From NCBI GenBank assembly GCA_023014365.1, contig JAEBUN010000002.1, positions 2,294,001-2,358,000 of the forward strand: a stretch of 64,000 nt of DNA. Reading direction: 5' to 3'. This stretch comes from Lepiota brunneoincarnata (taxonomy: Eukaryota > Basidiomycota > Agaricomycetes > Agaricales > Agaricaceae). Position numbers and translations under genes: made by a program. The notes beneath the pieces were generated by a model, which did no database searches, was not told where the DNA came from, and was given only the letters and a program-made list of their open reading frames with translations. Shown in pieces: positions 25,096 through 35,230 of this stretch; the first letter of the stretch is position 1; every line of letters begins with the position of its first letter.

Positions 25096-26246
25096 TCACA
25101 GCTTCCAAACTTGTTTTGGTGTCAAACCAAGTCTACCCAGGATACCTAATATTGGACCTTGGGAGAAATTCCGACCGTACGGTCCTGCAACTGCTGTGAT
25201 CATTCTGCAGCGTGAGGTTCGGTCAGTCAAGGCAAGAGGAAGACTATGGATGATATACTCACGGTTCGGGGCCGCATACCAAAAATAAGGTCTTTTGAGG
25301 TATCGTAGACTGTGAAGGCTTACTACTCCCAAGCCATCTTGCCCACGGGCTCGGACTAGGTACTTCTAGAATCCGTCTAAGTTGGTCATCACTGATACGA
25401 CCCACCTCGAGAGAAGGCACGTTCATAGGGGGTATTGAGCCATCATCAGTATCGACGAATAATTTGAGGCTGAAATTTTCCGGGTGTTCTTCTGCGTAGG
25501 AAAGAAGTGGTCCCAAAATTGCCTTTTGGGGGTAATTCTTCAGGTGTTCGTGAACCGTGCAACAAGGTGAAACGGGTGCCCTGCGGGCCGCTCGATGGAT
25601 GCTCGAACACTTGACGAACGAGCTGGTAAAAGGGAGTGATCCCTGTGCCGCCAGATATCTAACAGCATATTACTACCTGAATGACAAAATAGGGGGAGAA
25701 AATTCGCACAAGAACAATTTCATCCCATTCCCCCTTTTTCCAGGTCCAGGTCCTTAACGGACCGCGGAGCTCAATAGTGTCTCCGGGTCGTTTCGAATGT
25801 AGCCACCTGCCAACTTCTCCTTTTGGGTATCTTTTTATCCAGAACACCAGGTCACCATTCCCGTCTATCCCTTCCAGAGGCGTGTAAGGTCTCTCGACCT
25901 GTATGTCATCGTCTTTGATGAAGACGGACCATATAGGGTTAAAAACAGTTGAGTCTTCTTTGGGTATGAGGTGTGGGGGGACTCTAAGTTTCAGCAATTT
26001 AGTATTTGGTCCCGAAGTCTCGTTTGCAATGACGGTTGCAGGTGTGAAGCGTGTGGCAGAGAGGGGCGCTCGCGAAGAAGTTGGTGCATGTCGAGAGGGG
26101 TCCGGGTAGAAAAAATAGAGAGAAGCAGCTCCGGTGAGTAGACCGACGAGAGGTAAACGCTTTGGCACAGAAAAACGGAGATGGGGCATATCCAAGAGCA
26201 AGATAACAGAGCCAAACAACGCGACATCACCTCTCCTCATGCGCAT
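25096..26246 (-). CDS. Cytochrome-b5-reductase-like mitochondrial flavoprotein (CYC2-type), one apparent +1 frame break
   Basis: NAD(P)H-dependent FAD protein of the ferredoxin-reductase fold, probably facing the mitochondrial intermembrane space. A hydrophobic segment (RLPLVGLLTGAASLYFFYP) is followed by the FAD motif ERPYTPLE, the block KRYPKGEVGRWLHS...GDTIELRGP, the NAD-binding motif ISGGTGITPFYQLV, then LFLVCGPEP and the C-terminal GRLGLTPKQVWKL*, typical of the family. Yeast Cyc2 (haem delivery to cytochrome c) is the closest match by layout; Mcr1-type reductase is the alternative. The start may be 26246 or the in-frame ATG at 26189. At 25522-25523 (minus strand AAAGGCAATT) one G must be dropped to pass from ...TPEELPPK to AILGPLLSYAEEHP. 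Confidence 0.8.
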
Positions 26247-26289
26247 ACAATCAGGTTCATTTACACCTTCTATCTAATACCTATTACTA

Positions 26290-28026
26290 TGCTCGCCTCG
26301 CAACTGGTCGGAAATATGACGCTGGCGTCACTCAATGCCCCACTCTACTCCCCAACACTAACATCCAAAATTTGGTCGCTCGGCACTTCATCTTCTCACG
26401 TCCAACAGGAAGGCCACGACTTTCAGTCTAATGTATCTCTCCAGGTCTCACGCGGACAAACGAGCGGGCTCTCTATGGCACTTGGACTTGGTATTATCTA
26501 CCCCTCAGATCAAACGGGATTACAGGGTGGCTTGCAGCTCGCCCAGAGGCCGGACCTTCGGTAACAATGCAACATACTGGCACCACACATCTACAAACAG
26601 AGAGCCTATCTATGAATCCATTAATACTAGCCTACTGGCGGAAACCGTTCTAGACCCTCTCGCGTTGTCTTCGTTCCTGAATCCTGCTGAATTCTCTGGG
26701 GAAGAACTCGATTTGGTCAACGAAGAGCCCATGATTGAGAGGAGGAAGGCTATGATTACTACCCCTGCTCCGGAACTTACTATCGAGGAACAAGGGAAAT
26801 GGGTACTGCAACAAATTTTGGAAGCTTCCGGTCATACTATCGAGAGCCTGGCCGCAGAGTTCGCTGCCGAGTTTCAAGGTCTGTTTAGCCTATCTAGTTA
26901 CCAAAGACAAGCATTTATTTCGGCTTTCTGGCCATGATCAAGATGGTGGGCCTCTTGACCCAAGTTCCCGAGGTCATCAAGTTGAACTGCAATCCAACTC
27001 TGCTCACTTTCAAAATGCGTTCTTTCGCCCTTGTGACTCTCCTCTTCTCGGTGTGAACCCAGCAGATATCATGCCCCCTCAGCTAGGATCAGAAACTTTG
27101 TTTCCTCCGCTCGCCGAATCAACCGAACCTTGCACCTGCAGGCGCAGGAAACTCGAATTCAGAGAACAAGCCTTGTACGAACATCAGGGCTGTCGTGACA
27201 ATCATCCCACACGACTCTCCTGCATCCCCAGCACCTCTTACTGAACAGAATCTCCGTCGTCTTGAGGAAATCACCGACCCGCGCAAGAAAGAAACCAGTG
27301 ATTATGAACCGAGTCTCTCATTCAGTGCTTTCAGCAATGAACCTGCTTTCATGCTTGGCCCTCCCAAACCTAAGACTCGCATGAGGCTCGTCAAGCCGAC
27401 CAAGAGACATTCTGTCAAGGATAGGCTGGCTTCACCGTACACCATGGCTCCACAACCTCTGACAAATGGCCTGACTAACTATGCTCTCTTGGACTTGCCT
27501 ATCAACTACGGAACGCCGGTACTGGATGCTCATCGAGGAATCGAACTCAACGAGCTAAAAGCCAAGGCGGAACGGTACAAACTGAGGAATCGGTGCCAAG
27601 AATATGACAAGAAATGGCTGCTGTCGTTTGCAGGCAAGTTGACCCCGCAGGGACAGCTAACTGAAGAGTATCGGTGTTACATTATCGGGTGTAACCAGTC
27701 TAATAGGAGGCGTGACCATATTTTGATTCATGTGGGGGGCCACTTGGACCAACGACCATTCGCTTGCACGCACTGGTGAGTGGTTATTTTTTATTTAATT
27801 TTTCGCGTCCTAATATCTGTGCATCAGTCCGGCTAGGTTCCTCCGCAAAAATGAATGCAAGAGACATGAACTCAGTCATACGGGTGCACGTCCATTTGCT
27901 TGTAATATGTGTCCTTTTGGCACCACTGCTTTCGTTCGACAGGATCTCTTGAAACGACACCAGAATCGAACTCACAACCTTGATAACTCCCGGGGCCGGA
28001 TTACCAAACGTCACCGCCGTTCATAA
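26290..28026 (+). CDS. C2H2 zinc-finger protein, exon structure uncertain
   Basis: The C-terminal 100 residues hold three zinc fingers: C-x4-C-x12-H-x3-H (YRCYIIGCNQ...), C-x2-C-x12-H-x3-H (FACTHCPARFLRKNECKRH, split by the intron after 27776) and C-x2-C-x15-H-x4-H (FACNMCPFGTT...). A basic end GRITKRHRRS* stops at 28026. The upstream part is low in recognisable motifs (Ser/Pro/Leu-rich). Its frame changes at about 26561 and about 27125. The second change can be explained by an intron of about 90 nt (27051-27140, GTGTGA...CTGCAG); the first looks like one extra base. A DNA-binding regulator is likely, target unknown. The start is tentative, 43 nt or more from the divergent flavoprotein. Confidence 0.6.
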
Positions 28027-28306
28027 CGCTGGGCTTCTAAGGATAGATCGCTGGACCAGACGAATGACCACTTGTATATTAAGTAACACTTGTAGGAGCG
28101 AGAAAGGGTGGTTTAGTTAAAAGCTATGATGGTATACAAGTTACATGCCGCGGCCAAGTGGCTTGGAAAAGAAACTATGTAAGATGCCAAATTGTAAGGA
28201 TATAAATACCAGCAGACATATTTAAGTATGCAAAAGCCAGGAGTCGAAACAAGCAATCGGTCATTGGTCTAATAAGCGTTTGTGATATTAATGGGTGGAG
28301 TTTACT

Positions 28307-31300
28307 TCATGGCCTCCAGAGGCGAAGAGGTGTATGGGCGCTACTTCTGGACTGCTTCGTGGGTGTGACTGGTCGTAGCAGTGCTGCGTCGGGTTCGGCC
28401 CGTCGGATGAATTGCAAAGGCGTCAGTGGAGAACCTTTTGTTGAAGGCGACGACGCGATTGACCGGGGGCTCTGACCGGTCGGTGTTAGTAGTAAGAAAG
28501 AGGGGACAAAGGAATTTTTGGGTTCTGGCGTCCTTGGGGGTCCAGTTGGTGGTGATTTGGTGGTAGATTCGGCAGTGGATTCGAGTAAGGTCGTCGAGCT
28601 TATCCATTTCTCTTCTTGACCACCAAGGCGGGGTGGAGATTCTGGCAGTAGCCTAAAACTATCAGCAAAGTGATCTTTAATGAACCTAAAAGCGCGATAT
28701 CAGCATTATTGCCCTAGAAGAGGCGCATATACACAAACTTACTTGGATAGCTCGGTCCACCCACCCCCAACTCGGACCATGACTGTCTGAGAGCGCAATA
28801 TGCGGCAGAAACAAAGTTTGGGGTCTTGGTTCCCAATCCAATACTTTCCGCTCTGATCTTTCCACGTCTCGGTGAGTCCCTCGACGTTGATCCCAACTGG
28901 GAGGTTGTTCACGACATCTCCCACAGCAACGTCAAGCTTGCTCTTTGGATCGGGCACGTATTTTTTGCGTGGGGGTGGTCGTTCTTTTTTCTGGGGAGTT
29001 GTTGCCCGGGGGAGGAGGGATGACAGTGAGTTTCTAGGTGCGCGGGCCCAAGTGGAGGTGTTAGATACGGAAGAACGGGTGGGTGGAGCTGAAGACCGCA
29101 TTGACGATCGAGTGAGGGATGCTTCTGACATAGTAGGTGAGCTGCCACGATTAGTCTGGCCCCTTGCATGGGGACGAGGATTAGGTACACGCTTAGTAAC
29201 AGTGGGCGTGCCCAAGCTAGTTGACGCCGAGGAAGATAAACTTGTCGTCCGTTGACGAGACGAGAAAGTGGGCTGGTAGAGTGAGAGGCCGAAAGATCCC
29301 CCTGACACTGAACGTATAGATGTGGTTGACATCCTACTAGATGACCGCGGTGTACCCCATTCGGTTCCCCCAGATACAACCCGCCGTTGGGGAGTGGGCT
29401 GCGGCGGTGCGAGAAGTCGTCCTCGTGAAGGTTGTGAGGCTTTTGAGCCAACCGATAAATTGCTATAGGAAGCCTTCTTCTTGTGCGTCGATCGTGTAGT
29501 AATAGTAGTGTGCATGGATGCACTGCTGTCCCTCCCCGAGCTCTCACGCGAGCTAATGGCACTGCTTGGTCGAGACTTCTTACCACCTATCCGATCGCTC
29601 GCCATCTCTGCAAGTTCACTCCACGTTTGCATGATCCGAGAGTGTTCTGCCATTACCTGATTATCAGAAAGAAAGGGTCGGGCCAGTTCCTCCATAGAGC
29701 TGATGCCGTCTGTGGTGAATTTAAGCCGCGCCGATAGCTGATCCTCAGGAGTTGCCAGCTGAGATGCGAAGAACGAGGATGTGGTTGTTGCTGGGAGGGC
29801 AGGATAGCTGTCGATGTGTTCCAAAAGATCACTCAGTGCAGCATCGCAGCTCTGAAAACTCAAGTTCAGATCTGCGAACTTCTCCAACTGTTGCAGTTGG
29901 TCGGATGCCACATCCAAATCTACCCGGAAGGATTGCAAGACAGCATTGACAGGACCATCTTCTACGCTGGGGGGCAGACTGGCGTTCTCCGTGATAATGA
30001 TAGCCAGCCCATCCCGTACCCGCTGCACTTGATCTTTTGTACATAGGTTGACCGAAAACTTTAGACTGAGGGAGCTCAATCGCTTTCTGAGCGCATGGAC
30101 GCGTGCTTCCAGTTCAATCATGTCTTGGGTCCGATGCGTGGGCGTGACAGAGGATACTTCCAGAACGAATGCATCTAAAAATATTGGGTGGTCGCAAATT
30201 GAAATTGACAAATGGGACAACTTACCCTGGTGTGAATCTGTTGTGATTTGTACCCCGTGCGCCACTGAAGCCTGACTTTCAGAACCCTTTAGCGCGCCCA
30301 ACTTGTGACGATATTCATTAAGCAACTCTTCAAGTTCCCGCCGTTGGCTTTCCAACTCCGACACCGTTTTCGCAGTCTCTTCGGCGGCGGCCTGGTTCTG
30401 CTCTTGCTTTAAGCGTTTTGTCGAAGCTAGCTCCTCTTCAAGCTGGCGTAGTCTAAACTCTAGTCCATCCCGCTCCCGTTGAGATTGTAATCGCTGTGCT
30501 TCAATACTTGCATTATACTGCCGTTCCAATCGCAGACGTTCAGCCTCAGCCGCCTGCTTCTCAACCAGCGCCCTCTTCTCCGCTTTAGCCCTCTCCTGCT
30601 CCAGACGGAGCCTTTCCGCTTCGACTTCAGCCAAACGTTGTTTTTCTAATTGTACTCGAGCTTCTTCTGCCAATCTCGCTGCTTCTTCCCTCTCTGCTTC
30701 TTCTTTCAACCTCCTCTCTGCTTCTAGCCGTCTTCTTTCCTCTTCTTCTGCAGCCATCCGTTCAGCTTCCTCTCGCTGTCGCTGCTGCTCGATTCGTTTC
30801 AACTCGTCAATGCGAAAGAGTTCGTTGCGAATTGCTTGGTCGAGCCCAGTTTTGAACAACGCAAGGTTCTCAGCCCAGGTATTGAAACGCAGCTCGGCGT
30901 CATCCACGGCGCGCACACGAGCGACATACAGCGTTTCACGAATAGGTTGATCAAGAGTAGTCGATGCAGTCTCCATCTGCCTCAAAAGCTCTCGGTGTGG
31001 AGAAAAGCGCTGCTTTATGCATCTTCGGTTTGAGGTCGAGTGTTCCTCAACGACTTTGAGAAGGTCATTCAAGGACCCCAGCAGGTTCGCATCCGTCATA
31101 AATTGGTCTCTTTTTGACTTCCACCCGTTGAGGTGCTGTGTGGCGTCGTAAATTTGACCTATCGTCCTTGCGAGCTCATAATCCAGGCCCCTTGACAATC
31201 GCGCGAGCGTCAGGTGATGCTTACATTTGATGAGGCTTTCCACCTCACCGCCGAGCCTCATGGCGAAGGAGTTGCAATCCGCACGAACAGCGGCGTCGAC

Positions 31301-33885
31301 GGAGAGAAGATCGAATTGCGTCTCGTGAGTACTCGTAAGAGTAGTACTCAGATCGCTAGACATAGACCTCTGTCTTAAGCCGCTCCCGCCTGGCAATGAC
31401 GGAGGGGCATGTCGAGCGGTGAATGGGACTCGAGACACTAAACCCTCCACAAAGGCCTTAACGCCGGCCTGTATACTATCAGCCTCGCGGTGGAATTCAG
31501 CTATACCGTCCACGATATGACCGTTGACGATATTATCTGTCATAATGCTTTCCACGATAGTACCCGAACGAATCTTCATGTCTTCAATACGGAGTTGGAG
31601 AGCGTGGCATTCCTCCCGAGTAGAGACCATTGCTACCGCTTGTCGCTGCAACGTTGCGAGTACGCTGATCATTTCTTCGCATGTTGTGGTCGAACTCTGC
31701 AGCGCGGTGAAAATACGCGTGAAGTAGTCCTGGAGGGTGGTTTCAAGGTGTTGGGACAAGGAGGCATAGGGAGTATTAATCTCATCTGCCATGGTCCGCC
31801 TGATCTCGGCCAGCTGCTCTGAAAAGCCGAGGGGGGGGATGCTGACGTCCCCGACAAGTGAAGGTGGACTTTCTGGAGTTAAGGGGAAATCCCCATCAAG
31901 AGAATCCTGCCGCCACCGGGCCCGCTCCATCGCCTCTGTCACTTGGCATCGAAGGTCTTTCAAACGTTGCTGGATGAAATCGAGGCCGGAGGAAATCTTT
32001 CGAACTTCTCGCAACCGATCTAACTTGGCCGATGTCCTCTGATGAGCAACTTCAACCATTCCCTTCAACGTTTGCAGTTGCTGGACCTCAACCAGAACCC
32101 GCCTCCTGTACTCTGGATCTTTGACACCTGACGCGTCAAAGTGTGCCAACGAGATCTGTATCCGTGGCAGGATGATACCTGTGCGTTTGATAGCCTCCAC
32201 AATATTGTCAGAAACTGAGGGCCAGAGCGCTAAAAAGACGGCGTGACGATTTGTATCCAGACAATGTTCGGAGCTGAGGTTAGGAGGGGATCCGTCACCA
32301 TCCTTATTTGATATGCCAGTATCCATTTGCTTAAGGTGAGTCTTGAATTCAGCTGATGTATTAATAGCATCTTCAAGAGCCGAGTCGAGTTGTTTTACGG
32401 CTTCAAACATCGTTTGATATTGTTTAGCAGAGTTATTAACCCTGCTAACCAACTCCGTTGCTGTCCGGATCTCGGAAGCCAAGGTGCGTGCAAGCTCCTC
32501 GTTGAACTCTTTCTGGTTCTCAAAAAGGGGGTGGGTAGGATAAGGAAAGAAGTGTGGACTTGTGACAGGGTTGACCCTGACAGACAACCGTTTAAGCAGC
32601 GCATCTGCCCGTGAAACGAAAGACGTGCTCTGCCGGTGTGTTGGATGATGTAGTTTGGCGGTCTCGATTTCTTCAAGCAGATTTTGGGAGGCCATCTGAT
32701 CTTTGCTAGTCTCGACGTAAATTTCGTCCGCCCTACCATGTAGTGTATTAGTAATGAGCGAGTGGATTGAGCTTGGATGGTTCACTTTCTCCATTGCATC
32801 ACAAGATTCATGGCAAACTTGCCAGTCTGTTCCATTTCATTGATCCCTTTTTCTTCGAGGCGGTCCTGCTCATCCAAGAGTTCTTCCGGTACAGGCTTCC
32901 TACTGTGATCGATAAGTTTATCCAAGGCCTTTCCCGCAGAGGCAATCCTGCCATGGCGGAGAGCGGTAACGCGGCTCCCAAATTGAGCCGCATCGCGAGA
33001 TAAGAACTCTGCGAGCTTGAAACGGGCACTGCGAGAAAATGCTGAAGAATTTATCGATGTATCAGAGCCTCCTGAAGCGAATGAGTTGATTGAAGCGCGT
33101 CTTCCAAGTGTGTCATCTTTGATCGTGCTCTCGTAAATTGAAGTATTCCAACGCGCTCGCTTTGTGATGAACTGGGTGAGGTCTCCAATGATCTGGCGGC
33201 GTTCAGCCCAAGCAGCCGACCGATGTTCTTCCCATATTAACCGAATCCCAAGCAGCTCGAGGTTTTCAGAACGGTCGCGCAGCAGGTGAAGTAGCTTGTC
33301 GAGTGCGTAAATGGTCGTAAGTGTCAGTTCAATAACGTCAGTATCCTCCGGGGATAAGTTTCTTTGCGTGGCAGCTATGTAAATGGCAACTCATCAACGA
33401 GTAGTGACGTGGTTGATAGGTGTAAGGCTGACCTTTTGTTAGCTGTCGCAACTTTGTCAGCTCTCCGGAGTCGAAAATTTCCGTCTCCTTTTCAATTGTG
33501 TCGTGTTCTACTATCCATTGGTCGAGCTCCGCACGGCTCGGGAGCCCAGGGACGACTTCTGCAGAAAGGCGAATCGAATCTAATCCAACGAAGACCTCCA
33601 CAGGAGGCATGTCTTCCAGGAACTAGAGTGATGTTAAGAAAGTAACAAGGCGAGTAAGCCGAAGAGACTTGCCTTAATCTTCTCTTCTATCCATGCCTTC
33701 CTCTCACTGAAGGTTTGCAACTCGATGACTTCATGAGATTCTAGGGCCTGTTCTTCGCCTTGCTGCTTCTGCTCTGCAATGGCAGTGGCATCTTCTGTCG
33801 CCGGCGCTGTCGATGTAAGGTGTGGAACGGCAGGGGAAGGGGTGTCTAGCGCCGGATTAGGTGATGGATTTACTGGGTTGGACAT
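28307..33885 (-). CDS. Giant coiled-coil GAS2-domain cytoskeletal protein, KAR9-like N-terminal part
   Basis: About 1,750 residues. The N-terminus (MSNPVNPSPNPALDT at 33885; 33915 also possible) leads into predicted helical bundles with FLEDMPPVEVFVGLDSIRLS and LHLLRDRSENLELLGIRLIW, reminiscent of the yeast cortical protein Kar9. One uninterrupted exon of about 4 kb (28739-32780) carries helical repeats and a long E/R/A-rich coiled coil (30400-30830). A Ser/Arg-rich segment follows, then a GAS2 (GAR) domain: PVGINVEGLTETW...YWIGN...CRILRSQTVMVRVGGG, ending WTELSK and FIKDHFADSFRLLPE across an intron. GAS2 domains bind microtubules, so a microtubule-cortex or microtubule-actin linker is inferred. 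The C-terminal tail ends about 28307. Domain identity is firm; orthology to KAR9 is tentative. Confidence 0.8.
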
Positions 33886-34193
33886 GACTCGGATGATTTG
33901 AGTGGACCGGGGCAATAAATTGAAGTGAAAGCGAAGATTCGTAGGGTATGTGCTTCAAAGACGCACGGTAATCTGCATGCCTCGCCCCACGAGGAATCAG
34001 CGGCGGGAAGGCATGCAGGGGGTCAAAAGGGGTGCGATGGAAGTAGGCTGAGGACAAGCCACACGTGAGAAAAGTTACTCGAGGGTCCCCGCAATAACTT
34101 GGTTGATCCGGCGTTCAGTGGCGCGCATTTACTGACAATATATTGCTAAAACTATCATAATAATTACCCAGCCAACCATGTCCTCAGCCCAAT

Positions 34194-34908
34194 TTTTCTT
34201 GGCTCTATGTACACGTTGGGTAGCGCACGCGTTCGCTTCGAGCAACTAGGAACATACCTTGTCCCCGTCCCTCTGCATCTCTAGAGCCAGTAGTCGTAAT
34301 CGATGTATTCCTCTTTTGTCGTCGCTATTGCTGCCGGAGCCCTGCAGTCCCATCTGCAACTCTATCTCATGCATGAAACCAGCAATGTCAGCCAACGACA
34401 TTCCAAGCGCCCGAAGAGTCGCAGCCTGAGTGCTATAGTCGCCTAGTGAACGTCCATTCCTACATATCGAGTTCAAATGCGTTTACCCTGTATGCCATAG
34501 TCTGCGTAGGTCGGCTTGCACGACCTGGTTCGTCTGCCTCTGCTCCGCATCACGTTGCATCGCTTCTTGTCGTATCTCGCCTGTTTCTTGCATCATATCA
34601 TGGAGTGTTGCTCTCATTTGGAGTTGTTCATTTCTGATCTCCGAAACACTGGCACTCATCCGCCTCTCTACTACAATGAGCTTCGACTCCAACTCCTCAA
34701 TCCTCCGCCGTAAGCCGGAAATACGTCTTCTGGCCAACAGATAAGGTACAGCGGCCATTGGCAGCAGGGCCCCAGTCAGAACAACGAGGCGGATAAAGGG
34801 CTTGGGGCCTGGGGGATCATCCCGGACAGGTTGTGCAAAGTGGTGTTCCACAGGGATGGGAGGGGTTAGATTGATGTTCGGCGGCGCAGGCCCCTCACTA
34901 GACTGCAT
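34194..34908 (-). CDS. Small membrane protein with coiled coil, unknown function
   Basis: About 215 residues, not recognised. MQSSEGPAPPNINLTPPIPV is a Pro-rich N-terminus; one membrane helix (FIRLVVLTGALLPMAAVPYL) is flanked by basic residues; a long coiled coil follows (ISGLRRRIEELESKLIVVER...EIRNEQLQMRATLHDMM). The amphipathic second part reads RALGMSLADIAGFMHEIELQ and ends in a small exon giving SQEKLG* after a 53-nt intron. Between ...LRRLWHTG and NGRSLGDY an in-frame TAA occurs (34483-34485). Removing it needs either a 27-nt GT-AG intron or a 99-nt intron with a weaker donor. The layout suits an organelle-membrane tether, but this is only inference. Confidence 0.62.
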
Positions 34909-35230
34909 CTTGGAAAGCCAGGAGCTCCTGACTGTTCAGACCGTACAACATTCACCTATTGGCGGATTTATATGTTTCTTACATAAAGGTATCCGCCCAA
35001 GGAGATGGATAAGCATAGCATCCGGCACGTGGGGAGCGCTCCTATTAATTCTACTCTAAGCAATATATCTATAAGTAAATCGACAGAAACAAATATTAGT
35101 ACAGGGTGGGTATGTTCCATGAATACAAAGCTTGGCGAGAACATTACTACGAAAACAAACATCTGACAACAATGAAAGGAAAATTCCAACCTGAAGGAGA
35201 CAAACAAAAAATGAAAAGGAACGACCTGGA
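34909..35230. other. Intergenic gap between two minus-strand genes
   Basis: 322 nt of AT-rich sequence; nothing recognised. Probably promoter of the membrane coiled-coil gene and 3' UTR of the GW-repeat gene. Confidence 0.45.

Noticed and set aside
27051..27140. Second frame change in the C2H2 gene counted as a surplus base
   Set aside because: A GT-AG intron of about 90 nt (GTGTGA to CTGCAG) explains it equally well, so it is not included in the set of surplus bases.
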